From NCBI RefSeq assembly GCF_947241125.1, contig NZ_OX365700.1, positions 3,442,001 to 3,506,000 of the forward strand: a stretch of DNA of 64,000 nucleotides, written 5' to 3'. The position numbers and the translations under genes were made by a program. This document shows positions 45,562-55,514 of the stretch, in pieces; position 1 is the first letter of the stretch, and each line of letters starts with the position of its first letter. The DNA is from Nitrospira tepida. Lineage in GTDB: Bacteria > Nitrospirota > Nitrospiria > Nitrospirales > Nitrospiraceae. The notes beneath the pieces are model-generated. The model saw only the letters and a list, made by a program, of their open reading frames with translations, searched no databases and was not told where the DNA came from.

Positions 45562-47375
45562 AGCAGGTCCCTCACGTCCGCGCGATGTTCATCGAGCAGG
45601 AGGATCAACAGCTCTTCGCGGCCGAGGGTGGCCGTGGCCCCTTTCGCCTTGATCCTGGCCGCAAGGTCCCGCAGTTCCACCCGTTCGGTGTCAGGCCCCT
45701 GCCGCAAGAGCGGGATCAACTCGGGGCAGTCCCGGCTCTGCTCCGCTAGGCGTCCGGCCTGCCGGTCGCCGCGTAGAATCGCCCCGACCCGATCCGGTTC
45801 GCCCATGCCGACCCGCGCCAGCAGGCCCTTCATCCGATGGGCATACGTATGTTCTCGCAAGGTCCGATCATAGGCTGCCTGGGCCATGGCCCTCCTGGCT
45901 TCCGGTTCCTGCCGCCACGTACGGAGGCAGCTCGCGAGCCCATCCTCATCGGTCAAGGTCGCCATTTGGCCGGAGTCGAAGAGGTTCGGAAGCAGGCTCC
46001 GCCGGTCCACCAGTTGAAAGGCACGGCAGGCCGCCAACTCGAACGTGCGCGGGTTGACGAAGTCGCCCTCCGGATCGAACCCCGTTCCGACATGGGAGTG
46101 AAGATTGAGATTCATCGCCGTGGCGTTGAAGATCTTCACGCAGGTCTCGGTATCGACCCGCGCTCCGCCCCGTTGAAGCGCCGGCTGCACCGCCGCCGCC
46201 CCCTCCCACTCGTTGCCCCAGATCTTGAACGTCCATTCCGGCGAGATCAGTCTGGGCAACAGCGCGCGGCGGTTCGCATAGCCGGCGCCGACAAAGGCGA
46301 CGTCGGCGCCGAACTCGCGCCGCTCTGCTTCGGACAGTTCCATCGGCCGGTGAACGGCCGGATCGGCCGCCATCGGGAGGTACTCGATGTGCTTGGCGCC
46401 GGCCCATCGCAAGGCTTCCTGGCAGCGGTCCTGCTGAATGACGAACCAGTAGTCGTAGCCGCCCGCCACCTGCTGCCAATAGGTCAGATGTCGATAATTC
46501 TCGACGAACCACATGCTCGTCAGAAACTTCTTGCGCCGCAGATGCTCCAGCGCCGGGAGCGTCAGCGGCGCTTGGGCCAAGGCCAGGATGAGATCCGGCG
46601 GATCTTCCGCCACGCGGGCCAGCGACCATTGGCTGAGCAGCTCCGCAAATTTTCCTTGCAGCAACTGGCGATGCCGCCCGTCGGACAGTTGCGCCATCGC
46701 CCCATAGCTGCCGTGATGGAAACTGTGATCGATCCAGGTGACCCTGTGGCCGAGCTGTTCGAGCGCGGAAACGGTATAGCGCGCGATCGGGAGCGACCCC
46801 CCGTAGATCGGCCCCACCACCGCCACGTGCAGTCGGCCTCCCCTCCGCGCCGCCAGGGCTTCCCTCAGCGCGGCCTCGAGCGCGGCATGGGAATCGGCGT
46901 GATAGCCGGCGGCCGGCGCATAGGTGAACAGGCGAAGCGGCTGCGAGAACGACGCCAGCGCCCGGGCTGCCTCTCCAGTATCCCCCACAATCCATCGCAC
47001 GAGACCGATCCAATCGCCCAGGTCGCGCGCGCGGCAGGCGTCATGAAGCTCCCTCACGTCCGGCACGACCACGGCGATCCGGAAGTCGGTTCCCGAACGC
47101 CGGCAGAGCGCCTCCACGTGATACAGGAGGCCGACGCCGAGGATGACCGCCGTTTCGTTCGGCTGCCAGGCCGCCAGATGGCCCTCCGCCCAACGCTCCG
47201 CCTCCTGTCGAGGATCATAGGAGCTGTGGACCCAGCGGCCGCCGCACGTCGCCGTCGCCATGCCGTTGCGCGATTCCTTGATCTCCAGCAGACCGCCGGA
47301 TGACGCCCGGATCTGCGCGGCCAGGCCTGGATTGTTGACAGCGATCCGCGCCACATTGGCTTCGAAAACCGTCAT
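45558..47375 (-). CDS. CgeB-like glycosyltransferase with Maf/MptE-like N-terminal domain
   Basis: The 605-residue protein has an N-terminal domain of about 190 residues (NNPGLAAQI, AVILGVGLLYHVEAL) resembling the N-terminus of Maf-type motility-associated factors, then a GT-B glycosyltransferase of the CgeB type (about 195-520; GYANRRALLPRL, FVNPRTFELAACRAFQLVDRR). Maf proteins transfer nonulosonic acids to flagellin, but the C-terminal domain here is CgeB-like. It overlaps the GT9 gene by 4 bases and follows the other GT9 gene by 3 bases. Confidence 0.8.
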   Translation of the reverse strand: MTVFEANVARIAVNNPGLAAQIRASSGGLLEIKESRNGMATATCGGRWVHSSYDPRQEAERWAEGHLAAWQPNETAVILGVGLLYHVEALCRRSGTDFRIAVVVPDVRELHDACRARDLGDWIGLVRWIVGDTGEAARALASFSQPLRLFTYAPAAGYHADSHAALEAALREALAARRGGRLHVAVVGPIYGGSLPIARYTVSALEQLGHRVTWIDHSFHHGSYGAMAQLSDGRHRQLLQGKFAELLSQWSLARVAEDPPDLILALAQAPLTLPALEHLRRKKFLTSMWFVENYRHLTYWQQVAGGYDYWFVIQQDRCQEALRWAGAKHIEYLPMAADPAVHRPMELSEAERREFGADVAFVGAGYANRRALLPRLISPEWTFKIWGNEWEGAAAVQPALQRGGARVDTETCVKIFNATAMNLNLHSHVGTGFDPEGDFVNPRTFELAACRAFQLVDRRSLLPNLFDSGQMATLTDEDGLASCLRTWRQEPEARRAMAQAAYDRTLREHTYAHRMKGLLARVGMGEPDRVGAILRGDRQAGRLAEQSRDCPELIPLLRQGPDTERVELRDLAARIKAKGATATLGREELLILLLDEHRADVRDLL

Positions 47376-47378
47376 GCC

Positions 47379-48578
47379 TTACCTCTCAGCGCACAACGTT
47401 GGCCCGATCGAGGACCAGATCGACTCTCGCCGGCGCTCGGCCCCATCCGGATGATGGAGCCGGCAATAGTAGGTGCCCCAGTCGTCGAACCGGCTTTCCC
47501 AGAGCGACCATTCGGGCGACGTCCCCGGGCAGGAACCGGACAGCAACAGTTCCACGCTCGACTCGACCGGCCAGTCCTGAGACCTGCCTTGACCAGCCGG
47601 CTCCTGTTGCCAGACCCAATGTCCGGGTCCGTACGGTCCCGTCTCGTGCACGCGCGCCCGAGCGAAATAGAACCCCATCGTGCGAAGTCCCAGGGCCGCC
47701 CCCAGATGGAGCGGTCCTGTATCGGCCCCGACGATCCAATGACAGCGACTCATGAGCGTGGCCAATTGCGCCAGGTTCAATTTTCCCGTCGAGTCCCACA
47801 CACGGCCGAGCAGCAACGGCGACAGGCGGTCTTGGATGGCGGCGGCCACCTCTGATTCCGGTCCTGACCCGATGAGCACGACTTGCGCCCGAGAATGGAC
47901 CGCCAACAACGTCTCAATCCAACTGGCCCAGACCAACGGCGGCATGCACCGTTCCGTATCTCCCGCCCCGACCGCCACCAGGACCCACAGACTTTCCTTG
48001 CCCCCAACCGGCGAATAGCCGGCCGGCAGTTCGCTTTGGACCGCCTGAATGCGCGGCACGAGCGTGGGAGGGCGAACCCCGCAAAGCCCGCAAAACGCAT
48101 CAGATAGATGGATGCGGTGGTCCGTTCTTCGCCAGGCCACGTCTCGAAGATAAGAAGCCCAGGCCGGCAACGATGCAGCCAGCGGACCATCCGAACCCGG
48201 CCCGACGACCCGAGCGGCCAGCAAATGCGCCGCGTAGATTGCCCGCCGGTGTTGGTTCAGGTTGAAGGCCATGGCGTACGTGCCGACGCCCAACTCATCC
48301 AGATGGTGCGAGGCCTCCCGGCAGATCTGCTGATGCCGACCGTGAGCCGACTCCGCCCAGGCCCTCCATTGGGCGCCTTGCCAGGCGAGTACCCGCCGGA
48401 GATGCGGAAACAGCCGCGCGACCGGAGCCAGCGGCGCCGCGCACAGGAGATCGAGCGTGAGCCTTGATCGTGACTGCGTCAGGGATTCAATAACCGGAAG
48501 CGTCTGGACCAGGTCGCCAAGCCGGGCCAATTGGATGAGCAGCGCCCTCGAGCCGGGTTCTTGTACCGGCTCGCTCAT
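47379..48578 (-). CDS. GT9-family (heptosyltransferase-like) glycosyltransferase
   Basis: The 399-residue GT9 protein (LLIQLARLGDLVQTLPVIESL; GADTGPLHLGAALGLRTMGFYF) is a paralogue of the protein at 43876-45561 but lacks the long C-terminal extension. It starts with an ATGA overlap on the 1400-residue fusion gene, so it is translationally coupled to it. Two GT9 enzymes beside a flagellin gene suggest a multi-sugar glycan. Confidence 0.86.
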   Translation of the reverse strand: MSEPVQEPGSRALLIQLARLGDLVQTLPVIESLTQSRSRLTLDLLCAAPLAPVARLFPHLRRVLAWQGAQWRAWAESAHGRHQQICREASHHLDELGVGTYAMAFNLNQHRRAIYAAHLLAARVVGPGSDGPLAASLPAWASYLRDVAWRRTDHRIHLSDAFCGLCGVRPPTLVPRIQAVQSELPAGYSPVGGKESLWVLVAVGAGDTERCMPPLVWASWIETLLAVHSRAQVVLIGSGPESEVAAAIQDRLSPLLLGRVWDSTGKLNLAQLATLMSRCHWIVGADTGPLHLGAALGLRTMGFYFARARVHETGPYGPGHWVWQQEPAGQGRSQDWPVESSVELLLSGSCPGTSPEWSLWESRFDDWGTYYCRLHHPDGAERRRESIWSSIGPTLCAER

Positions 48579-51500
48579 GCGACAAGCGGCAGGCTTCCGG
48601 CAGCGGACAGGCTTTTCGCGAGGTCGTCCAGACCCTCGAAGCCGGGATTCAACAGGCGGATCGTGTCGTACTCTTTGCGCGCCGCCTCTATGCGGCCCAG
48701 TCGCAGCAACGTACCGGCATAGGCAAACCGCGCGGACAGGTCGCCGGGATTACGAACGATGTACCGTTCCAGATCGTCGGACAACGGTTCCCACCGTTCG
48801 AGCGAGGCGCCGACCCGCAACAACCAATGGAGGACCTCTTGGTCGTCCGGATATTCGGCCGACAGGTGCCGGTAGATATGCCACGCCTTCTCCGGCTGAT
48901 TCTGGCCGACGACCGCCATGCCCATTCCCAACTGGGCCCGTTTCGCGTCGGCGCCGAGGCGGAAGGCCCGTTCGAATTGCTTCTCCGCCTCCTCAAACGT
49001 CCGTCGCTGCATCGACAGCACCGCCCGCATCAACCACCCTTCGGCATGATCCGGCTTGAGCCGCAACAACGCGGCCACATGTTCCTCGGCCTGTTCCACC
49101 GCTCCGGCTTCAAGAGCCGTCTTGGCCAGCGAGCAGCGGGCCTCCGGATCGTCCGCGATCTTCAGCACGCGCTCCCAGAACAGAGCGGACAAGTCACAGG
49201 CCCCGATGATCCGGCAAACCATGGCGGCCCAACGAAGCACCCACTCATCATCAGGCCACTCCTGCACCCTGGCCAGCAGGGCTCGAAGCCCCTGCCGTTC
49301 CTGCTGTTGGGCCAACCGTTGGGCCTCTGCGACCAACTCCCAGCGTCGGCGCTCGTTCGAATCGGTCAAGGGGTCAAGTCTGGTCCGCAGGATCTCGCCG
49401 TCGGCCGTTTGCCGGAACGCCAGCCCGTCCTCGACGTAGGCGATATCCTCGTCAGGAATCCACCAGTGCTGTCCCCAGCGATCACGCAGGCGCTTGGCGT
49501 TGTCGGCGTCGTGGGCCTTTCGGCCCGGACTCTGGCTTTCCAGGTGGTAGAGGACGCTCTTCGGCTGATAGATGATCCGCCAACCCCGCTCGCGGATCTT
49601 CAGGCAGAGATCCACGTCTTCAAAACTGTTGCGATACCCTTCGTCGAATCCCCCCGCGGCCTCGAACACGTCCCGCCGGATCAACGTGCAGGCAGCCGTC
49701 ACACACTGGAACTCCCGCCGCCTGTTCACCACCGGGTGATCGCCTGGCAATTGCCGGTACAGGTGGTAGGGCGTGAAGACGACCTTTGAGAATACGACCC
49801 CAGCATGTTGGATCGTGCCGTCTTCGTACAACAACTTGCTGCCCACGACCGCCACCTCGGCATGGGTCTCCACTTCGTCCACCAAGGCTTGAAGCCAGCC
49901 TTCCAGCGGAATCGTGTCGTTGTTCAAAAAGACGAGATACCGTCCGCGCGCTATGGCGGCCCCGCGGTTGCAACTCTTGGCGAACCCGCTGTTCGCCTCA
50001 TTCCGCACGGTCTGGACATCGCCGCCGAGCGAGGCCAGAAACTCCGGGGTCCCGTCCGTCGAGCCGTCATCCACGACGATCACTTCATACTCGACCCTGT
50101 GAGTGACCGCCGCCAAGGCCGTGAGGCATTGCCTGGTCAAGTCGACCTTGTTGAACACTGGCACAATGATGGAGACGTCATAACGCTTCCCGGGAGCGTG
50201 ATTCGCCGCTGGCGGTTCCTGCCGAGCCTGCTGTGTGGGCTGGCTCTGTTGCAGGCCCAGGCGGACTCCCTCCTGGAACGCCGACGTGAGCAGGGTCTGG
50301 TAGAGGGGATAGAGCACGGTCTTGGCGTAGTACTGATCAAAGCCCATGTCCTGAATCCGAAGGGCAGCCAGGCGCGCGACCGCCGGCTTTTCGACTTCCT
50401 TGAGCACCGAGATGAGCAAGGCCATCCGATCGCGGGCGACGGCGGAGGCTCCCGGGTCGCGCGGCACTTCATCGAGCTTCAACATCAGCTCGTTCAACAC
50501 GGGATGCTTGCCGGCCAGCAACACCGCCATCTGTCCGGCCTTTCGCTGGCGCTCGACAAAACTCTCGGGAGTGATCTCGTGATGGTGCTTGGTCACTGCC
50601 AGCGGATTGAAGTGAATCTGCATCCCCTGGTTCGCCAAGCGATAGCCCAGCTCGACATCGTCGAAGGCGGGATACAGGAAATCCGGATCGAACAGGGTCG
50701 CCTGCCGCTGCAAGAACGGCCGTTTGAGGGAGAGATTGCTCGTGTAGAACAGGCGGAAATCCACCTTGCCGTTCTTGACCAGATGGTAGGCAAACTGCTG
50801 GCCCCCTTCCGGCGAGACGATGAATTTCATGAACGGCGTGACCGTAATCTCCGGCGACCAATCGATGAACCCCAACATGGCCTCCGTTTCCACCGGAAAC
50901 TTCCGATGAAACGTCGCATGGGCCTCCAGGAAGCTCGGCTCGGGAATCATGTCGTCCCCGGTGATGACCACGATGCGCCCCCGAGCGGCGCGGATCCCCT
51001 CATTGCGGGCAACATTGGCTCCTCCATGCGGCCGAGCGAAGACGCGGAGGGAAAACGGCAGCTTCATGCGACGCGCCATGGCGACGGTGCCGTCCGTGGA
51101 CCCGTCATCCACCAGCAGCACCTCAAACTGGTCCGGAGAGAGCGTCTGCGAGGCAAAGGCCAGAAGTGTCTTCTTGACGATTGCCTGTCGGTTGTAAGTT
51201 GGGATCACGACGCTCAGTTCGGGGGCGGGACGGGACAAATCGGCACCTGGATCCTCGTTCGGATCGGCCGCAAGCTGCCGGTTCAATGCCTCTACTTGAG
51301 CCGGCGCGGCGCTAGCGGACCGTACGGGGGCGGCCTCTCGGATCGCCTGAGCGATCGGTTCCAATCGATAGGCCCATCTGAGAACCTGTTCATAATGTTG
51401 GGCCGCCACGGCTTCGACGAGCGCCGATGCCCCTTCCCGGAGCCGCCGCTCAAGGATGGCGAACCCCTCCTCCAAGAACTGTTTGCCTGTGATCAGATCC

Positions 51501-52777
51501 TCGCGCGACAATTGCGGCGTGTGCATCGGCACCTGGTGGCCTCCGTAGTCGCCCCAGCGAACCGAGTCGATCCAGCCCTGTTGGAGCGCCTCCTCATAGA
51601 GCGGGGTTCCCGGATAGGGCGTGATGATCGTCACGCCGATCGTATCGGGTTGATACCGCTGGATCAGGTCGTAGGTGGCGACAATGGATTCGCGCGTTTC
51701 TTTAGGCAGTCCCACGATCAACAGAAAATGCAGGCGAATCCCCAGGCCCCGAGCCTTGTCGCGCACGTGGGCCAGCCGCGGCACGGTGAGCCCCTTTTTT
51801 CCCTCCCGATGATGCATCACGGCTTCGTCGCCGGTTTCCACGCCGATCAGCAGGCCAGCGCAGCCGGCGGCCCGCATCTTCTCCATCAGCCCGTCGCTCA
51901 GGCAATCCACTCGCGTTTCGCACATCCATTCCAACGTCCAGCCCGCCTCCACGATCAGGTCGCACAGACGCCCGATCCGTTCCTGGTTGAGCGTGAACGT
52001 CGCGTCGCGGAAATAAAGTTTGGTGATGCCGTTATGCTCGACGATCTCCTTGATCTCGGCTGCAATGCGTTCGGGACTCTGCGACCGCCACTTCACGCCT
52101 TCGACCAGAGGATAGGGACAGTAGTAGCCGCAGGGGTAGGGACAGCCCCGGCTCGTCTGGAGCGTGGCGACCGGCGATCCGAGCAGAGGATAGACGTACT
52201 GCCGGTTCGGCAGCAGATCCCTGGCGGGAAAGGGAAGCCGATTCAAATCGGATACCGGCTCGCCCTCTTCGAAACGGAGGATCACGCTGTTGGGACCATC
52301 GCCCTGCTCCAGCCAGGCGCATCCTTTCCTCGTCCGCCCGGCGACCAGATCCACGATCGACAGGTCCGCTTCACCGTGGATCACTAAATCGGCGGCGCTT
52401 TGTCCGAGCAAGGTTTCGAGCGTGCGGTGATCGCGGATCAAGGTCTTGCCAAAGACCTTGGCCTCGGGATGTCGGCGGCGCAGTTCGACAAGGAACGCCG
52501 CATCGGCTTCAAGGGTCGGCAGGGCGACCGTGGCCAGCAGGACATCCCATGTCCGGCCCTCCAACCGCCGGCAGACACCGGTCTCGTCCAGGCGCAACGG
52601 ATCGGCGTCAATCAGCTCCACCGATTCCCCGGCATGGCGCAAGGAGGACGCCATCGTCGCCAGATCCAGAGGCGGCAACAACAGGTGTTCGCCTCCATCG
52701 AACCCCAGGCCTCCGGCCATACTCCGGCTGACGGGGCGACGCGCCAACGATGGGCTGTTGATCAAGGCGATGTGCAT
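48575..52777 (-). CDS. B12-binding/radical SAM - GT2 - GT2 - TPR fusion protein
   Basis: The 1400-residue protein joins a B12-binding/radical-SAM module (residues 1-480), two GT2 glycosyltransferase domains (about 521-760 with VVIPTYN, VDDGSTDGT, GDDM; about 867-1110 with IIVPVFNK, VDDGSTDGT, NNDT, FEDVDL) and a C-terminal TPR solenoid (about 1180-1390). The iron-sulfur motif is C212-X3-C216-X3-C220 rather than the usual CX3CX2C, confirmed codon by codon in the DNA. It probably modifies and transfers sugars, with the TPR part binding a protein acceptor such as flagellin. GGAGGCCTC precedes the ATG. Confidence 0.85.
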   Translation of the reverse strand: MHIALINSPSLARRPVSRSMAGGLGFDGGEHLLLPPLDLATMASSLRHAGESVELIDADPLRLDETGVCRRLEGRTWDVLLATVALPTLEADAAFLVELRRRHPEAKVFGKTLIRDHRTLETLLGQSAADLVIHGEADLSIVDLVAGRTRKGCAWLEQGDGPNSVILRFEEGEPVSDLNRLPFPARDLLPNRQYVYPLLGSPVATLQTSRGCPYPCGYYCPYPLVEGVKWRSQSPERIAAEIKEIVEHNGITKLYFRDATFTLNQERIGRLCDLIVEAGWTLEWMCETRVDCLSDGLMEKMRAAGCAGLLIGVETGDEAVMHHREGKKGLTVPRLAHVRDKARGLGIRLHFLLIVGLPKETRESIVATYDLIQRYQPDTIGVTIITPYPGTPLYEEALQQGWIDSVRWGDYGGHQVPMHTPQLSREDLITGKQFLEEGFAILERRLREGASALVEAVAAQHYEQVLRWAYRLEPIAQAIREAAPVRSASAAPAQVEALNRQLAADPNEDPGADLSRPAPELSVVIPTYNRQAIVKKTLLAFASQTLSPDQFEVLLVDDGSTDGTVAMARRMKLPFSLRVFARPHGGANVARNEGIRAARGRIVVITGDDMIPEPSFLEAHATFHRKFPVETEAMLGFIDWSPEITVTPFMKFIVSPEGGQQFAYHLVKNGKVDFRLFYTSNLSLKRPFLQRQATLFDPDFLYPAFDDVELGYRLANQGMQIHFNPLAVTKHHHEITPESFVERQRKAGQMAVLLAGKHPVLNELMLKLDEVPRDPGASAVARDRMALLISVLKEVEKPAVARLAALRIQDMGFDQYYAKTVLYPLYQTLLTSAFQEGVRLGLQQSQPTQQARQEPPAANHAPGKRYDVSIIVPVFNKVDLTRQCLTALAAVTHRVEYEVIVVDDGSTDGTPEFLASLGGDVQTVRNEANSGFAKSCNRGAAIARGRYLVFLNNDTIPLEGWLQALVDEVETHAEVAVVGSKLLYEDGTIQHAGVVFSKVVFTPYHLYRQLPGDHPVVNRRREFQCVTAACTLIRRDVFEAAGGFDEGYRNSFEDVDLCLKIRERGWRIIYQPKSVLYHLESQSPGRKAHDADNAKRLRDRWGQHWWIPDEDIAYVEDGLAFRQTADGEILRTRLDPLTDSNERRRWELVAEAQRLAQQQERQGLRALLARVQEWPDDEWVLRWAAMVCRIIGACDLSALFWERVLKIADDPEARCSLAKTALEAGAVEQAEEHVAALLRLKPDHAEGWLMRAVLSMQRRTFEEAEKQFERAFRLGADAKRAQLGMGMAVVGQNQPEKAWHIYRHLSAEYPDDQEVLHWLLRVGASLERWEPLSDDLERYIVRNPGDLSARFAYAGTLLRLGRIEAARKEYDTIRLLNPGFEGLDDLAKSLSAAGSLPLVA

Positions 52778-52871
52778 GAGGCCTCCATACCAAGCTTGCT
52801 GGACCCGGCTGCCCTCAGATTGTTCTTGGCAGCCGGATAAACACCATCAGTGATTCTCTTCTCTTTTTCAT

Positions 52872-52936
52872 ACCAACCTTCGGTTGATCCGGCCGCGCTT
52901 CAACAGATCCCGGCGGACGGAGAACATCCCTCAAGG
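52872..52936. repeat. Intergenic repeat element, copy A
   Basis: ACCAACCTTCGGTTGATCC, an imperfect GC-rich inverted repeat, and GGAGAACATCCCTCAAGG define this copy. It overlaps the stop of the B12-radical-SAM gene and lies in the 150-base leader of the fusion gene. Related copies are at 61070, 61666 and 61759. Confidence 0.65.
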
Positions 52937-54256
52937 GTTCTCTCTCCCGGGCGCCAGACCGCCCAGCGCAGCCAGTTGGGATTCCGGCCCGCCCTGATGG
53001 GCAAGCGCCACGGCTTTGCTGAGCCAGTCATAATCGACGTGCTTGACCTTGGCTTCGTTCGGCGTGCGGCAGGAGCCGTTGTAGGGATCCACCATGATCA
53101 GCCCTTGCTGTTCCAATTCGGCCGCCATGCCGCTTCCCGGGGTGGGCGTGAAAAAGCTCGTGCTCAGGTGATCCGGCTTGATCTTCCAGACCATGCGCAC
53201 GGTGTCCGCGGTTTCGGACCGGGTCTCGCCCGGCGCGCCGAACATGATGTTCGCCCAGACCCTGACGCCGGCCTCCTTGCAGATGGCTGCCGCTTTCAGA
53301 TTCTCTTCGACCGTGGTTTCTTTCTCGAACAGATCGAGGATTCTCTGGCTGCCGCTCTCAAACCCGATCATCGCCCAAGCCAGGCCGGTCTCGGCCATCT
53401 GGGTGACCACATCCGGATAGCGGCAGATCAGATCGGCCCGCATCTGGCAGATATAGGGCTCGGTGAACCCGGCAGCCCGGTACTGCCGGCAGAATTCACG
53501 GGTCCAGCGGTGGTTGATGAAAAATAGATCATCGTGGGCCATCCAACTGCGAAAGTGAAAGCGATGCTTGAGAACGCGCAGCTCGTTGACGACGTTTTCC
53601 TGGCTGCGCATTTTCACCCGGTTGCCAAAGACCGCGCGCTCGGCCGGTTGGCAGAAGTTGCACTTGAAGGGGCAGCCTCGGCCTGCGTTCGTCGTGACGA
53701 ACGGCGTGGGCAGGCTCGGGACCATGGGAGTCTGGAGCTCTCCCGTCATGTCGAAGAGATCGCGATCCACCCAGGGGATTTCGTCCAACACAGGCGGTTC
53801 GCCGACGATGACCCGGTCGACTGGTTCGCCCCGCTCCAGTTTCGCGAGCAACTTGGGGAAGCTGATTTCCCCCTCCTGGGTGAGGATGTGATCGATCAAC
53901 CGGTTCGAGGACACCTGTTGGAACTGCACCGTGGCATGGACGCCCCCGAACACGACGACGGCGTCTTCCTTCTCTTCCTTGATGATCCGGATCGCCCGCG
54001 CCGCGTCGGGATAGTGCAGGCTCCAGGAGGTGACGCCCCAGACTCTGGTCGTTCTCCGCGCCACCTCCTCTCGAAACTGTCCCCAGCCGCTGAGGGTGCG
54101 GAGGTCGATCAGGTCGACGGTATGGCCCTGGGCCTTGGCGGCCGCGCTGAGCGAGGCCAGGCCATGGTCGATAAAATTCGCCTCGATCGTCGGCTTCTTC
54201 TTGAAACTGTCGAATCCCGGGAGCGCCACCCCCGGAAAGATCAATGTGACGTGCAT
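52931..54256 (-). CDS. B12-binding radical SAM protein
   Basis: The 441-residue protein has an N-terminal cobalamin-binding-like domain (about 25-155, HGLASLSAAAKAQGHTVDLIDL, VFGGVHATV) and a radical SAM domain with the canonical C195-X3-C199-X2-C202 (GRGCPFKCNFC). This class (BchE/P-methylase/hpnJ-like) methylates or rearranges unactivated carbons. Lying between a sugar epimerase and the fusion protein, it may act on a nucleotide-sugar or lipid precursor of the glycan. The start at 54256 lies within the end of the epimerase gene; the codons upstream are not family-like. Confidence 0.87.
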   Translation of the reverse strand: MHVTLIFPGVALPGFDSFKKKPTIEANFIDHGLASLSAAAKAQGHTVDLIDLRTLSGWGQFREEVARRTTRVWGVTSWSLHYPDAARAIRIIKEEKEDAVVVFGGVHATVQFQQVSSNRLIDHILTQEGEISFPKLLAKLERGEPVDRVIVGEPPVLDEIPWVDRDLFDMTGELQTPMVPSLPTPFVTTNAGRGCPFKCNFCQPAERAVFGNRVKMRSQENVVNELRVLKHRFHFRSWMAHDDLFFINHRWTREFCRQYRAAGFTEPYICQMRADLICRYPDVVTQMAETGLAWAMIGFESGSQRILDLFEKETTVEENLKAAAICKEAGVRVWANIMFGAPGETRSETADTVRMVWKIKPDHLSTSFFTPTPGSGMAAELEQQGLIMVDPYNGSCRTPNEAKVKHVDYDWLSKAVALAHQGGPESQLAALGGLAPGRENP

Positions 54257-55314
54257 GGTTGGAGTTCTCGCTGACGGACCGAGTGAAGAAGCGAGGTCAG
54301 CCGGCCCGCCTCGTGGTACCACCGGAGCGTGGCGGCCAGGCCGCGGCGGAGCGACCATCGTCCATACGAGCCGATGTCCCCCTTGAGCTTGGTGTTATCG
54401 TAGAGGCGGTGGCAGCGGTCCGCCTCGCCCATCAACAGGTAGGCAAAATCCGGCGCAACCGGCGCATGAGACGATTGGTCCAGCAGCCCCGCCAAACGGG
54501 CGGCCCACAGATCGCGCTGGCCCAGCAAGCCCGTGAGCTGCTCAAGATATTCTTCAACGGAAACCGGTGCGTCGCCAGTCAGGTTGTACAACCCGGTCAG
54601 TCGCGCCTCGACGGCTCGCAGGACTCCCTCCACCAGGTCGTCCACATAGAGCGGCTGGAACCGCCGGTGCCTGAGCTGAGGCCAAACCGAGTGGAACGAG
54701 GTCACGCCCAACAGCGTCATCAAGGATGATTCCAACATCCATGCGCTGCCAGGCCCATAGATGTTGCCAATTCTCAAGACGAGAGCCCCCCGCCCAGGCT
54801 GCATTCCCCAGACGCTGACCAGATCTTCAGCGGCCTGTTTCGATCGCCCATAGGCCGAGACCGGACGACAGGGGACCTCTTCCTTGAGCGGGCCCTGTTG
54901 ATCGGAGGTCAAGCCTTGCGCTTCGATGCTGCTGGCATAGACGAAGTATGGCACATCGAGCGCCGCGGCGAGATCCAGCGCCCGTTGCGTCCCGTCGACA
55001 TTGCTGGCCTGGAGCGTCGGAGCATGCAGGGCTGTCTCGGCCGCAAAGTGCAGCATGAGATCCGGACGGCCGATCTTGGCAAGTTGGGCTTGTTGGGACG
55101 GGTCGATCGCATCATTCGGCCGCCCGAGATCACAGGAGACGACCAGCGCGCCTCGCGATGACAGGTCTCTGGCCGACGGTGTCTCGGTCCGTCTGGCCAA
55201 CAGTGTCACGCGCGAGCCGACGCCCAGCAGCCTGCGAACCAGGTGCGATCCCAAGAACCCTGTGCCGCCTGTCATGAGGACGTTCGATGACTGCTGTCGC
55301 CTGATCTGCTCCAT
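54241..55314 (-). CDS. NAD-dependent epimerase/dehydratase (extended SDR)
   Basis: The 357-residue protein has the Rossmann motif GGTGFLG near the N-terminus and the catalytic YXXXK in VSAYGRSKQAAEDL. Such enzymes convert nucleotide-activated sugars. GAAGGAGCGCGC precedes the ATG at 55314. Its stop overlaps the radical SAM gene, so they are co-expressed in the glycosylation island. Confidence 0.9.
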   Translation of the reverse strand: MEQIRRQQSSNVLMTGGTGFLGSHLVRRLLGVGSRVTLLARRTETPSARDLSSRGALVVSCDLGRPNDAIDPSQQAQLAKIGRPDLMLHFAAETALHAPTLQASNVDGTQRALDLAAALDVPYFVYASSIEAQGLTSDQQGPLKEEVPCRPVSAYGRSKQAAEDLVSVWGMQPGRGALVLRIGNIYGPGSAWMLESSLMTLLGVTSFHSVWPQLRHRRFQPLYVDDLVEGVLRAVEARLTGLYNLTGDAPVSVEEYLEQLTGLLGQRDLWAARLAGLLDQSSHAPVAPDFAYLLMGEADRCHRLYDNTKLKGDIGSYGRWSLRRGLAATLRWYHEAGRLTSLLHSVRQRELQPCTSH

Positions 55315-55514
55315 GCGCGCTCCTTCGTTGTCGCAACGCCGACCTTGGAGGAGAGCAAACCTTAGGCCACGAGGGCTGCGCAATGGGCTCCCGATGTTTC
55401 AATCGGTTAGCAACGGCGATCGGAGGGCCTGACTCTTCTGTAGGAACCGGGGGGAAAGAATTTCCCGGACCAGACCGGCAAGAACGGACCGGATCGTTCT
55501 TGATGGAAGATCGC

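Noticed and set aside
43156-45873. 905-codon plus-strand open frame opposite the GT9 gene
   Set aside because: It has no recognisable domain and lies antisense to a gene with clear GT9 motifs.
49805-52387. 860-codon plus-strand open frame opposite the fusion gene
   Set aside because: It is antisense to well-defined radical SAM and GT2 domains and has no motif of its own.
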